A DNA stretch of 64,000 bases from assembly GCF_001428605.1 (NCBI RefSeq), contig NZ_LMID01000001.1, forward strand, positions 875,372-939,371, given 5' to 3'. Origin of the DNA: Sphingomonas sp. Root720. Lineage in GTDB: Bacteria; Pseudomonadota; Alphaproteobacteria; Sphingomonadales; Sphingomonadaceae. The notes beneath the pieces were generated by a model that saw nothing but the letters and a program-made list of their open reading frames with translations, did no database searches and had not been told where the DNA came from. The position numbers and the translations under genes are program-made. Positions 1-8,111 of the stretch are shown here, in pieces; position 1 is the stretch's first letter, and each line of letters opens with the position of its first letter.

Positions 1-820
1 AAGCCCCCTCGATCGGCGTGGCCGAGCGGAAATGCGGGGTCGCGGCGAGCGGGATATGCCCCTCCCCCGCGAACATGCCCGATGTCGCGTCCATGCCGAT
101 CCAGCCGGCGCCGGGCACATAGACCTCTGCCCAGGCATGAAGGTCGCAGACATCGGCCGCCACGCCCTTCGGGCCGTCGATGGGAACGATGTCGGGCGTC
201 AGCTGGATCGAATAGCCCGACACGAAACGCGCGGCGAAACCGAGGCGGCGGGCCGCCTGCACCAGCAGCCAGGCCGAATCGCGGCAGCTGCCCGAGCCGA
301 TCGACAGCGTCTCCTCGGGAGTCTGCACCCCCGGTTCCATGCGGATGACATAGCCGACCCGCTGGTTGATCGCGACGTTGAGCTCGACGAGGAAATCGAT
401 GGTGCGCGCGCGGACGCCGGCGAACCGGGCGACGAATTCGTCGAACAGCGCTCCCTGCGGCTCGATCTCGAAATAGGCGGCGAGATCGGCGGCGAGCGCG
501 GGCGCATAGGTGAACGGCCGCTCCTCGGCATAGTCCTCGACGAAGAAATCGAACGGATTGACCACCACCAGATCGGCGATCAGGTCGACCGTGATCGAGA
601 ATTCGTCGGTCCGCTCGGGAAAGACGATCCGCGCCAGCCAGTTGCCGTGCGGATCCTGCTGCCAGTTGACGAAGTGGTTTTCCGGCAGGATGCGGAGCGC
701 ATAATTATTGACTGCGGTGCGGCTGTGCGGGGCCGGCCGCAGGCGGATCACCTGGGGGCCCAGCTGAACCGGATGGTCGTAGCGGTAGACCGTCTGGTGA
801 TGCAGCGCTGCCTGAATCAT
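1..820 (-). CDS. Transglutaminase-like cysteine peptidase family protein (C-terminus beyond left edge)
   Basis: The frame opens at the ATG at 820 and is still open at base 1, so 273 residues are visible and the end is missing. Residues 1-80 resemble the beta-rich N-terminal region of bacterial transglutaminase-like proteins, with [17 protein letters not shown] near the start. A transglutaminase core follows. The Cys-His-Asp triad is visible as Cys179 in [10 protein letters not shown], His228 in [10 protein letters not shown] and Asp244 in WIGMDATSG. In sphingomonads and other proteobacteria such proteins often sit beside a second transglutaminase, an alpha-E protein and a DUF2126 protein; those would lie to the left and cannot be seen. 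Family members are thought to be proteases or amide-bond enzymes; the substrate is unknown. Confidence 0.85.
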   Translation of the reverse strand, partial: MIQAALHHQTVYRYDHPVQLGPQVIRLRPAPHSRTAVNNYALRILPENHFVNWQQDPHGNWLARIVFPERTDEFSITVDLIADLVVVNPFDFFVEDYAEERPFTYAPALAADLAAYFEIEPQGALFDEFVARFAGVRARTIDFLVELNVAINQRVGYVIRMEPGVQTPEETLSIGSGSCRDSAWLLVQAARRLGFAARFVSGYSIQLTPDIVPIDGPKGVAADVCDLHAWAEVYVPGAGWIGMDATSGMFAGEGHIPLAATPHFRSATPIEGA

Positions 821-931
821 CAGCGAGTGTCAGCACATCCCGTTGTGCAGTGCAATGAAGAGTTGCTGCGGGCCGGGTCAGGCCATCGTCGCCGTCGAGA
901 CGCCGAAGGAGAAATATGCCTTCGGATCCGC

Positions 932-1543
932 TCAGATCCGCTGCGCGAGTTCGATCACGCCGGGGACCAGCGACGCGACGAGCAGCGACGCCATGCCGAT
1001 ATTGAAGACGCGCAATGCGCCGGGCCGGGTGAGCAGCCGGCGCATCATCGTGCCGCCGCCGGCCCAGAGCATGATGCAGGGCAGGCCCGTCATCGCCAGG
1101 ACGACGGCGGCGACCGGCACGTCGACGTAGAGATGGCCGGGCCGGGTGAAGCCGGTGGCGATCCCGAGGCACATCGCCCACGCCTTGGGGTTCACCCACT
1201 GGAACGCCGCCGCCTCGATCATGCCCAGCGGCTTCGTCCGCGCCGAGGTCGCGCCGACGCCGACCGAGGTCGCGATCCGCCAGCTGAGATAGAGAAGATA
1301 GGCGATCGAGACGATGTGCAGCCCCGTGTACAGCCACGGCGCCCGGGCGATCACGCTGGCGAGCCCGATGCCGAGCAGCAGCACCATGACGACGCACCCG
1401 AAGCTGATCCCCAGGATATGCGGGACGGTGCGGCCGAAGCCGAAGGTCCCCCCCGACGACAGCAGCATCATGTTGTTCGGACCGGGGGTCACCGACGAGA
1501 CGATGCAGAATGTCACGAGGGCAAGGACGATATCGGGGCTCAT
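932..1543 (-). CDS. LysE/RhtB-family amino-acid exporter
   Basis: This 203-residue inner-membrane protein has the family signature TPGPNNMMLLSSGGTFG at residues 20-36 and about six hydrophobic segments, the usual length and layout for LysE/RhtB exporters of amino acids and related small molecules. I start it at the ATG at 1543 (MSPDIVLA) because the 55-residue ORF just upstream ends at 1546, giving a 2-nt gap; a GTG at 1549 is also in frame. It is transcribed away from a MocR-type regulator at 1844, an arrangement often seen when the regulator controls the exporter. The substrate cannot be read from the sequence. Confidence 0.85.
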   Translation of the reverse strand: MSPDIVLALVTFCIVSSVTPGPNNMMLLSSGGTFGFGRTVPHILGISFGCVVMVLLLGIGLASVIARAPWLYTGLHIVSIAYLLYLSWRIATSVGVGATSARTKPLGMIEAAAFQWVNPKAWAMCLGIATGFTRPGHLYVDVPVAAVVLAMTGLPCIMLWAGGGTMMRRLLTRPGALRVFNIGMASLLVASLVPGVIELAQRI

Positions 1544-1545
1544 TG

Positions 1546-1713
1546 TCACCGCCTCATGTCGTGGGCCAGTCGATACTGGGCCTCGACCATCATTTCCCAG
1601 CCCTGCGAGCGTATATCGGGTTCGGCCGTCACGGCAATCGCGGTGGCCGAGACCACGGCCGCGAAACCGATCAGCAGGAAACTAGCGAGGGCCGTCGTCC
1701 ATATCTGTCTCAT
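1546..1713 (-). CDS. Small membrane protein preceding the LysE-family exporter
   Basis: This is a 55-codon ORF starting at the ATG at 1713 (MRQIWTTALA), with an AAGGA Shine-Dalgarno sequence a few bases upstream. Residues 7-30 form one hydrophobic helix rich in Ala, Val and Ile. A soluble tail of about 25 residues follows, ending in AQYRLAHDMRR. The stop codon lies 2 nt before the exporter ATG, so the two are probably co-transcribed and translationally coupled. I recognise no family. The good ribosome-binding site, one clear transmembrane segment and tight spacing make it a plausible accessory subunit or leader peptide, but this is inference. Confidence 0.5.
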   Translation of the reverse strand: MRQIWTTALASFLLIGFAAVVSATAIAVTAEPDIRSQGWEMMVEAQYRLAHDMRR

Positions 1714-1843
1714 GATCCTTGTCCGCCTTTGTCACGCCGCCGATCGGCGTTGACAGCGCGTCATTGCGGCCTATTGTCATGCGAGTCAAAGAGCATATTG
1801 TCATAGTGACACTATCGCTTCGAACGATCGAAGGCGTGTGAGG

Positions 1844-3214
1844 ATGTGGATCCCGGTTCTGCTGGACGATGCCGACACGGTGTCGGGCCGGCTGCTCGCA
1901 GCCCTGCGGCGCGACATCGCCGAAGGGCGCCTGCCGCCCGGCACGCGCCTGCCCCCGCATCGCGACCTCGCCCACCGGCTGGGCATCGGCATCGGCACCG
2001 TGACCTCGGTCTATGGCGAGGCCGCGCGCCAGGGCCTGCTTACCGCCACCGTCGGGCGGGGCAGCTTCGTCGCCGAGACGCCGCCCCGCGCCGATCGCAA
2101 CGACGCTATCATCGACATGAGCCGCAACGTCCCGCCGGTCGGCCCCGCCCAGCGCCGTTTCGCTTCGACCCTCGCGCGGCTGGGCAAGCGCGCCGACCTC
2201 GCCTCCGTCCTCGATTATGCGCCGCCCGCGGGGCTCGAGTCGCATCGCCGCACCGCCGCCGCCTGGCTGCGCCGGATCGCCGGCTTCGCCGATGCGCGTC
2301 CCGATCGCCTCGTCGTCACCAGCGGCGGGCAGCAGGCCATGACGCTGGCGTTCGACACGCTGTGCCGCCCCGGCGAGACGATCATGACCGAGGCCGCGAC
2401 CTATTTCGGCGCGCGATCGATCGCGCAGGCAGGCGGCTACCGGCTGGCGGGTCTGGCGATGGACGAGCAGGGCCTGCTGCCCGACGCGCTCGACGAGGCC
2501 GCCGCCGCGGGCGCCCGGGTGCTCTATACGCTGCCGACCCTGCAGAACCCGACCGGACGGATCATGGGCGACGGGCGTCGCGTCGAGATCGCCGCGATCG
2601 CCCGCCGCCGCCAGCTCTGGATCATCGAGGACGACCTCTATTCGGCCTATGCGGTCGGCAATGCCCCACCGCCGATCTCCGCCTATGCGCCCGAGCGCTG
2701 CTTCTACATCAACGGCACGTCCAAATGCCTCTCGCCGGGGCTGCGCACCGGCTTCCTGATCGCCCCCGACGACGATCATCTGGAACGCATCCTGTGGCTG
2801 ATCCGGGCGCGGATCTACGCGCCCGCCGCGCTCGGCGCGATGGTCTCCTGCCAGTGGATCGAGGACGGATCGGCCGACGAGATCGTCGCCGAGATGCGCG
2901 AGGAGATGCTGGCGCGCGGCGGGATGGCGCTCGACCGGCTCGGCGATGCGGTCAGCCCGCCCGCCGATCCGCGCTGTCCGCATGTCTGGCTGCCGATGGC
3001 CGAACTGGAGGCCGAACGGATGGCCGCCCGGGCGATGCGTGGCGGCGTCGAGCTGACTCCGCCCTCCGCGCCGCTGATCGATCCTTCCCTGATCTCCGGC
3101 GTGCGCCTATGCCTCGGCATCGCGAGCGACCGGGCCCAGCTCGGCCTCGCGCTCGACCGCATCGCGGTGGCGCTCGATTCCGACCGGAGCGAGGCCGCCG
3201 CCGCAGTGATATGA
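1844..3214 (+). CDS. MocR/PdxR-type transcriptional regulator (GntR HTH fused to aminotransferase domain)
   Basis: The 456-residue protein has an N-terminal GntR winged helix (residues about 12-78, with LPPHRDLAHRLGIGIGTVTSVY as the recognition region) and a class I aminotransferase-like domain of about 350 residues. The putative PLP-binding lysine lies in GTSKCLSPGLR near residue 293. MocR proteins use PLP or a PLP adduct as effector. The ATG at 1844 is preferred because GAAGG lies about 8 nt upstream; a GTG at 1838 is in frame. Its last bases overlap the pdxH start as ATGA, so the two are translationally coupled. It is divergent from the LysE-type exporter, which it may also control. The regulated genes are inferred from position only. 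Confidence 0.85.
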   Translation: MWIPVLLDDADTVSGRLLAALRRDIAEGRLPPGTRLPPHRDLAHRLGIGIGTVTSVYGEAARQGLLTATVGRGSFVAETPPRADRNDAIIDMSRNVPPVGPAQRRFASTLARLGKRADLASVLDYAPPAGLESHRRTAAAWLRRIAGFADARPDRLVVTSGGQQAMTLAFDTLCRPGETIMTEAATYFGARSIAQAGGYRLAGLAMDEQGLLPDALDEAAAAGARVLYTLPTLQNPTGRIMGDGRRVEIAAIARRRQLWIIEDDLYSAYAVGNAPPPISAYAPERCFYINGTSKCLSPGLRTGFLIAPDDDHLERILWLIRARIYAPAALGAMVSCQWIEDGSADEIVAEMREEMLARGGMALDRLGDAVSPPADPRCPHVWLPMAELEAERMAARAMRGGVELTPPSAPLIDPSLISGVRLCLGIASDRAQLGLALDRIAVALDSDRSEAAAAVI

Positions 3215-3807
3215 GTGAAACCATGACGACCGATCCGCATAGCCTGTTCCAAAGCTGGTTCGCCGAAGCCAAGGCGGCCGAAATCAACGATCCCGAGGCG
3301 ATGGCGGTGGCCACGGTCGGCGCCGACGGGCAGCCGTCGGTACGGATGGTGCTGCTCAAGGGCCATGACGAGCGCGGCTTCGTCTTCTACACCAATTACG
3401 AGAGCCGCAAGGCGACCCAGATCTTCGCGACCGGCCGGGCCGCGCTGCTCTTCCACTGGAAGTCGCTGCGCCGCCAGGTCCGGATCGAGGGCCCGGTCGG
3501 CAAGGTGAGCGCGGCGGAGGGCGACGCCTATTTCGCGACCCGCCACCGCGATTCCCAGCTCGGCGCCTGGGCGTCGGACCAGTCGCGCCCGCTCGACGAT
3601 CGCGCGACCTTCGAGGCCCGCTATGCCGAGACCGCCGCGCGGTTCGAGGGCGGCCCGGTGCCGCGCCCGCCGCACTGGTCGGGCTTCCGCGTCGCGCCCG
3701 AGCGGATCGAGTTCTGGCAGGATCGCGCCCATCGCCTGCACGAGCGGCGGTTGTTCGTCCGCAACGGCGACGGCGACGGCTGGAGCGAGGGCCTGCTCTA
3801 CCCATGA
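3211..3807 (+). CDS. pdxH: Pyridoxamine/pyridoxine 5'-phosphate oxidase
   Basis: PdxH oxidises pyridoxine 5'-phosphate or pyridoxamine 5'-phosphate to pyridoxal 5'-phosphate using FMN and oxygen, in the cytoplasm. The 198-residue length is typical. Diagnostic stretches are VRMVLLKGHDERGFVFYTNYE (FMN and substrate contacts), RKATQI, HWKSLRRQVRIEG, SDQSRPLDD and the C-terminal PPHWSGFRVAPERIEFWQ and RLHERR segments. The start ATG overlaps the stop of the MocR-type regulator (ATGA). The CDF exporter begins 10 nt after the stop, so the three are likely one transcript. The pairing with a regulator whose family senses PLP is notable. Confidence 0.95.
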   Translation: MSETMTTDPHSLFQSWFAEAKAAEINDPEAMAVATVGADGQPSVRMVLLKGHDERGFVFYTNYESRKATQIFATGRAALLFHWKSLRRQVRIEGPVGKVSAAEGDAYFATRHRDSQLGAWASDQSRPLDDRATFEARYAETAARFEGGPVPRPPHWSGFRVAPERIEFWQDRAHRLHERRLFVRNGDGDGWSEGLLYP

Positions 3808-3817
3808 CGGGCCCGTC

Positions 3818-4726
3818 ATGACGCTGGCCCACAATGTCCGGGCGGGCATCGCCTCGGTCGCGACGGCGCTGAGCCTGATCGTGCTCAAGGGCTATGCCAG
3901 CTGGGCGACCGGCTCGGCGGCGATGCTCGGTTCGCTGGCCGACAGCACGCTCGACCTGATCGCCTCGCTCGTCACGCTGTGGAGCGTAAGGCTGGCGGCG
4001 ATCCCGGCTGATCGCCAGCACCGCTTCGGCCACGGCAAGGCGGAGGCGATCGCCGCCTTCTTCCAGGTGATGCTGATCAGCATCTCCGCCTTCTGGATCA
4101 TCGTCCATGCGACCGAGCGGCTGATCGACGGAGCCGCGCCCGCCCAGGCCGGCGCCGGCATCGCCGTCTCGGCGATCGCACTGGTGCTGACCCTGGCGCT
4201 GGTCACCTACCAGCGGCGCGTGATCGCGCGGACCGGCTCGCTCGCGATCGGCACCGACCGGATGCATTACCAGAGCGACCTGATGCTCAACGCCGCGGTG
4301 ATCGCAGCGCTGCTGATCGACGGCATGGCCGGGGTGCGCGGGGTCGACGCGGCGGCCGGCATCGGCATCGGCCTGTGGCTGCTCTACGGCGCCTACGGCG
4401 CGTCCCGCACCGCGATCGACCAGCTGATGGACCGCGAATGGCCGGAGGAACGCCGCCGCGCCTTCATCGAGATCGCGAGCCGCCATCCCGAGTTGCGCGG
4501 CATCCACAACATGAAGACGCGCACCGCCGGTGGCGACGATTTCGTCCAGTTCCACGTCTGGGTCGATCCGGCGATGACGCTGGGCGAGGCCCACCGCGTG
4601 ATGGACGAGGTCGAGGCCAAGCTGCGCAAGGCCTTTCCCGGCGTCGACATCACCATCCATCCGGAACCGGAGGGGCATCTCGATCCAAATCTCGATCGGA
4701 TCTGGCTGGAGCGGCCAAACCCGTGA
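3818..4726 (+). CDS. Cation diffusion facilitator family metal exporter (FieF-like)
   Basis: This 302-residue inner-membrane protein exports divalent metal ions by proton antiport. The intramembrane site is recognisable: Asp42 and Asp46 in SLADSTLDL (helix 2) and His150 with Asp154 in HYQSDLMLN (helix 5), the DD-HD arrangement of FieF/YiiP. About six transmembrane helices cover residues 10-205. A cytoplasmic ferredoxin-like domain follows, with HNMKTRTAGGDDFVQFHVWV and DITIHPEP. It starts at the second ATG after pdxH, which is the one in frame. Metal preference (Fe, Zn or Mn) is not determinable. Confidence 0.9.
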   Translation: MTLAHNVRAGIASVATALSLIVLKGYASWATGSAAMLGSLADSTLDLIASLVTLWSVRLAAIPADRQHRFGHGKAEAIAAFFQVMLISISAFWIIVHATERLIDGAAPAQAGAGIAVSAIALVLTLALVTYQRRVIARTGSLAIGTDRMHYQSDLMLNAAVIAALLIDGMAGVRGVDAAAGIGIGLWLLYGAYGASRTAIDQLMDREWPEERRRAFIEIASRHPELRGIHNMKTRTAGGDDFVQFHVWVDPAMTLGEAHRVMDEVEAKLRKAFPGVDITIHPEPEGHLDPNLDRIWLERPNP

Positions 4727-4765
4727 CTCGAGATTTCAACCCTTGAGGCGCGAGGAGAACCACCC

Positions 4766-5560
4766 GTGAAGATCCCGTTTCAGCAGGTCGACGCCTTTGC
4801 GGACCGCCCCTTCACCGGCAATCCGGCCGCGGTGATGCCGCTCGAGGCCTGGCTCGACGACGCGACCCTGCAGGCGATCGCCGCCGAGAACAATCTCGCC
4901 GAGACCGCCTTCATCGTCGGCTGGGCGGGGCCCGAGGCCGATTTCGAGCTGCGCTGGTTCACGCCCGAGGTCGAGGTCGCGCTGTGCGGCCATGCGACCC
5001 TGGCGACCGGCCATGTCCTGCTGTCGCGCAACCCGGCGGTCGAGCGGGTGCGCTTCATGACGCGGCAGTCCGGCCCGCTGGAGGTCGCCCGCGACGGCGA
5101 GGGCTATCGCCTCGCCCTGCCCGCCTGGCAGATGACGCCGAAACCTCTTCCCGATCATGTGGCGGCGCTCGGCGGATCCCCGGTCGAGACGCTGTGGCGC
5201 GACGGCGGCTATGCCCTGTTCCGCTTTGCGACCGCCGCTGAAGTCATCGCCCTGGAACCGGATTTTCGTGCGATGCGCAGCTTTGGCGACACGCTGTTCA
5301 TCGCCACGGCGCCCGGCAGCGACACCGACATCGTCAGCCGCGCCTTCGCGCCGGGCGCCGGGATCGACGAGGATCCCGTCACCGGATCGGCGCACTGCCT
5401 GCTGGCGACCTACTGGGCGAAGCAGCTCGGCCGCGACGCCTTCACCGCCCATCAGGCGTCGAAGCGCGGCGGGTATCTCGACGTTACGCTGGCGGGCGAC
5501 CGGGTGATCCTCGGCGGCCGTTGCGTGACGGTGATCGAGGGGGTGTTCACGCTGTCATGA
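4766..5560 (+). CDS. PhzF-family isomerase
   Basis: The 264-residue protein has the two-lobed PhzF/diaminopimelate-epimerase-like fold signatures: FQQVDAFADRPFTGNPAAVM at the N-terminus, NLAETAFIV with the expected catalytic glutamate near residue 46, and FAPGAGIDEDPVTGSAHCLL for the second half. Translation starts at GTG 4766, supported by CGAGGAGA 8-15 nt upstream. No other phenazine genes are nearby, so the name reflects the family rather than phenazine synthesis. Most such homologues have unknown substrates. It follows the CDF exporter by about 40 nt and converges on mnmA. Confidence 0.9.
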   Translation: MKIPFQQVDAFADRPFTGNPAAVMPLEAWLDDATLQAIAAENNLAETAFIVGWAGPEADFELRWFTPEVEVALCGHATLATGHVLLSRNPAVERVRFMTRQSGPLEVARDGEGYRLALPAWQMTPKPLPDHVAALGGSPVETLWRDGGYALFRFATAAEVIALEPDFRAMRSFGDTLFIATAPGSDTDIVSRAFAPGAGIDEDPVTGSAHCLLATYWAKQLGRDAFTAHQASKRGGYLDVTLAGDRVILGGRCVTVIEGVFTLS

Positions 5561-5599
5561 CATCCCGATCGTCACATCCGCCGTCGTTCCGAGGAAGGC

Positions 5600-6724
5600 T
5601 CAGGCCGCTACGGCAAGCTCGGCGGCGACCGTCTCGCGGATCCAGCCGCCACCCAGCACCCGATCGCCCGCATAGAGCACCGCGGCCTGGCCTGGCGCCA
5701 CGCCATATTCGGGCTGGTCGAAGCGGACCGTGCCGCCCTCGAACCGCGCCGGAACCGGCTTGGCGAGCGAGCGGACCTTGGCGGTCACCGGGCCTTCATG
5801 GCCCTCGCCGATCCAGTTGACGTCGTCGAGCAGCGCCGCCGACACCGCCAGCGCACGGCGCGGGCCGACGACAAGGCGCTTCGTGTCCGGCTCGAGCCGC
5901 ACGACGTAGAGCGGCTCCGGGCTGCCGCCGATCTCGATCCCGCGGCGCTGGCCGACGGTGAAGTGGATCAGCCCGCGATGCCGGCCGAGCACCCGGCCGT
6001 CGAGCCCGACGATGTCGCCCTCCTCGGCGGCTTCGGGGCGCAAGCGCTTGACGATGCTCGCATAATCGCCGTCGGGCACGAAGCAGATATCCTGGCTGTC
6101 GGGCTTGGCCGCCACCCCCAGGCCGAGCTCGGCCGCGATCTCGCGGACCCGCGGCTTGGGCATGGCGCCGAGCGGGAAGCGCAGATAGTCGAGCTGGTCC
6201 CCCGTGGTCGCGAACAGGAAATAGCTCTGGTCGCGCGCCGGATCGGCGGCGCGATGCAGTTCGGCGCGGCCGCCGGCGCCGATCATGCGGCGGACATAAT
6301 GGCCTGTCGCGAGGCAATCGGCGCCGAGGTCGCGGGCGATGCCGAACAGGTCGGTGAACTTCACCCCCTGGTTGCAGCGCACGCAGGGGATCGGGGTGCG
6401 CCCGGCGGCATATTCGTCGGCGAAGTCGGCGATCACCGAATCCCGGAAACGGGTTTCGTAATCAAAGACATAATGGGCGATGCCGAGCTTGTCGGCGACG
6501 GCGCGGGCATCGCGGATGTCCTGCCCGGCGCAGCAACTGCCGGTGCGGCCGACGGCGGCGCCATGATCGTAGAGCTGGAGGGTCACGCCGATCGTCTCGG
6601 CGCCGCTCGCCGCCGCGAGCGCGGCGACCACCGAGGAGTCGACCCCGCCCGACATGGCGACGACGATGCGGGCACCGGCGAGCGACTCTGCCGCGCGGCT
6701 TTCGAGCTGGAATTCCGGGTTCAT
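5600..6724 (-). CDS. mnmA: tRNA-specific 2-thiouridylase
   Basis: MnmA thiolates U34 of the wobble base in tRNA-Lys, tRNA-Glu and tRNA-Gln, adenylating the base before sulfur transfer. The 374-residue frame carries the PP-loop AMSGGVDSS (residues 23-31), the nucleophilic cysteine in PIPCVRCN (about 114), the second cysteine in [10 protein letters not shown] (about 216) and the HFTVGQRRG segment. The C-terminal beta-barrel is intact. I start it at MNPEF (6724); ATGs at 6736 and 6766 are also in frame. Both tRNA genes in this window, Glu(UUC) and Gln(CUG), belong to families in which the U34-containing isoacceptors are substrates. Confidence 0.95.
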   Translation of the reverse strand: MNPEFQLESRAAESLAGARIVVAMSGGVDSSVVAALAAASGAETIGVTLQLYDHGAAVGRTGSCCAGQDIRDARAVADKLGIAHYVFDYETRFRDSVIADFADEYAAGRTPIPCVRCNQGVKFTDLFGIARDLGADCLATGHYVRRMIGAGGRAELHRAADPARDQSYFLFATTGDQLDYLRFPLGAMPKPRVREIAAELGLGVAAKPDSQDICFVPDGDYASIVKRLRPEAAEEGDIVGLDGRVLGRHRGLIHFTVGQRRGIEIGGSPEPLYVVRLEPDTKRLVVGPRRALAVSAALLDDVNWIGEGHEGPVTAKVRSLAKPVPARFEGGTVRFDQPEYGVAPGQAAVLYAGDRVLGGGWIRETVAAELAVAA

Positions 6725-6837
6725 CGGGGCGCCCATAGCAGCTTGGGTCAAATCCCGCAAAATCACTCGATTTTTTCCTAAAGATTTCCTCCGCCAGGCC
6801 GTTTCTTGTGCTGACAGGGCAAACGGGCAGCGCGACC

Positions 6838-7119
6838 ATGAAGATCAACATCAACGAGTTCCGGGTCGACGGCGCCGAACCGGCCGAGGCAACGCTCGAT
6901 TTCGACGCGCTCCGTGCCCTGCTCGCCCAGCACCAGGCGGCCACCCCGACCGCGCGGCTGGCGCGCGACGGGGAGTGGGCCGGGGACCATCCCGATCATG
7001 CCGCCCATCCCGCCATGGCCGTGCTGCTCTCCGGGCCCGAGAAGGCGGCGGCTGCGGCGCGCGAAGCGCATGGCAGCTTCCACGCCGCGGCGGCCGCGCT
7101 GTTCAACATCAGGTCGTGA
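6838..7119 (+). CDS. Small hypothetical protein
   Basis: This is a 93-residue acidic, Ala-rich soluble ORF starting at ATG 6838 ([12 protein letters not shown]). I recognise no domain and see no membrane segment or signal peptide. The His- and Asp-rich stretch [16 protein letters not shown] near residues 47-62 is the only striking element. It lies between the divergent mnmA and the CtrA inhibitor gene, with about 110 nt before the latter. The frame shows normal high-GC codon use, which supports a real gene, but the evidence is modest. Confidence 0.45.
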   Translation: MKININEFRVDGAEPAEATLDFDALRALLAQHQAATPTARLARDGEWAGDHPDHAAHPAMAVLLSGPEKAAAAAREAHGSFHAAAAALFNIRS

Positions 7120-7232
7120 AAAGATGGTGACCTGCCGGTTTACCCTTCAACGCAAACTTTCCTTGAAGACCGGGCGGATAGTCCGGCGCCGGGAAACGCA
7201 GTCAGGTCGTTCGACCATGTTCGAGGTATCGC

Positions 7233-7532
7233 ATGCTTGAGAATCAGAAGTTCCGTCCGCATCAGGTCATCGGCCCCCTCGGCGAGCCACTCACGCTCGA
7301 CAGCCTCCCCCCGGCGGGCACCACCCGCTGGGTCGTCCGCCGCAAGGCGGAAGTGGTCGCGGCGGTCAGCGGCGGGCTGCTGAGCGTCGATGATGTCTGC
7401 CAGCGCTACGACCTCAGCGTCGAGGAATTCGCTGGGTGGCAGCGCGCGGTCGAGCGGTCGGGCATGCCCGGCCTGCGCGTGACCCGCATCCAGCACTACA
7501 AGTCGCTCTACGAGCGCCAGCAGAAATACTGA
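7233..7532 (+). CDS. sciP: SciP-like CtrA inhibitor (DUF1153, Trp-repressor-like fold)
   Basis: The 99-residue protein has the conserved DUF1153 core: VIGPLGEPLTLDSLPP, then TTRWVVRRKAEVVAAVSGGL and LSVDDVCQRYDLSVEEFAGWQ as a helix-turn-helix, ending in RVTRIQHYKSLY. In Caulobacter, SciP binds CtrA and blocks its transcription-activating function during the cell cycle. Sphingomonads carry the CtrA network and this family, so a similar role is likely. It is followed 29 nt later by a strong intrinsic terminator, so it is probably monocistronic. Function is inferred from family membership. Confidence 0.85.
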   Translation: MLENQKFRPHQVIGPLGEPLTLDSLPPAGTTRWVVRRKAEVVAAVSGGLLSVDDVCQRYDLSVEEFAGWQRAVERSGMPGLRVTRIQHYKSLYERQQKY

Positions 7533-7561
7533 CCGCCGCCGCGCCTTGCGGGTGGCTGGCA

Positions 7562-7591
7562 GGCCCGTCCCTTCGGGGGCGGGCCCTTTTT
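7562..7591 (+). terminator. Intrinsic terminator after sciP
   Basis: A 10-bp stem GGCCCGTCCC / GGGGCGGGCC, with one G-U pair and a UUCG tetraloop, is followed by C and five T residues. This is the classic layout of a rho-independent terminator. Confidence 0.9.
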
Positions 7592-7634
7592 CGTTGGGGA
7601 AATGACGACGGCCGCCACCCAAACGTGCACGAAA

Positions 7635-7660
7635 GGAACAAGCGTCGGGCTCGAACGTAA
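7635..7660 (+). promoter_or_regulatory. Candidate EcfG (general stress sigma) promoter
   Basis: GGAAC at 7635-7639, a 16-nt spacer, then CGTA at 7656-7659, compared with the alphaproteobacterial EcfG consensus GGAAC, 16-17 nt, CGTT. The start codon of the YeaQ/GlsB-like gene is 56 nt downstream. One mismatch in the -10 element. Confidence 0.45.
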
Positions 7661-7715
7661 TTCCCGCAACGGCTCTCGGCTGGGATCAGGCGCGGCAGTT
7701 GACAGGAGGACCCCC

Positions 7716-7964
7716 ATGAATCTGATCATTTTCCTTATCGTCGGCGGTATCATCGGCTGGCTGGCAAGCATCCTGATGCGCACCGACGCGCAACAGGGCA
7801 TCATCCTCAACATCATCGTCGGCATCATCGGCTCGTTCATCGGGGGCGTGCTGTTCGGCCCGTCGCTGGGCGGCGGCGGCATCTATGGCTGGATCAGCGC
7901 CTTCGTGGGCGCGGTGGTCCTGCTGGCGATCGTCAATCTGGTGCGTCGCGGCTCGATGCGCTGA
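7716..7964 (+). CDS. GlsB/YeaQ/YmgE-family stress-response membrane protein
   Basis: This is an 82-residue integral membrane protein with three hydrophobic segments: residues 2-20, 28-48 (IILNIIVGIIGSFIGGVLFG) and 55-77. The Gly-rich pattern GGIIGWLASILMR is typical of the YeaQ/YmgE (transglycosylase-associated protein) family, small inner-membrane proteins induced under general stress in many bacteria. The start is fixed by CAGGAGGA 7-14 nt upstream of ATG 7716. An EcfG-like promoter precedes it and a strong terminator follows, so it forms its own transcription unit. The biochemical role of the family is not known. Confidence 0.9.
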   Translation: MNLIIFLIVGGIIGWLASILMRTDAQQGIILNIIVGIIGSFIGGVLFGPSLGGGGIYGWISAFVGAVVLLAIVNLVRRGSMR

Positions 7965-7995
7965 TCGCATCGTCTCCGTAAAAGACCGAAGCGTA

Positions 7996-8026
7996 GAGCC
8001 GCCGGAGACGCTCCGGCGGCTCTTTT
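7996..8026 (+). terminator. Intrinsic terminator after the YeaQ-like gene
   Basis: A perfect 12-bp stem, GAGCCGCCGGAG / CTCCGGCGGCTC, with an ACG loop and a following TTTT run. Confidence 0.9.
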
Positions 8027-8111
8027 CTTGCGCGCTCCCCGGCCCTAGACCTGCTCGGGGCGCCGCGCATCGCGCCGCTCCCGCGTCATCGTTGCCGGGG
8101 CCGACCATCCA

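Noticed and set aside
32-1753. 573-residue + strand reading frame opposite the transglutaminase and LysE genes
   Set aside because: Composition is Arg/Asp/Gly/His-rich without domains; it is a shadow of two real minus-strand genes with recognisable motifs.
7120-7232. Possible CtrA-binding site (TTAA-N7-TTAA) upstream of sciP
   Set aside because: TTTACCCTTCAACG is the closest stretch and does not match the consensus well.
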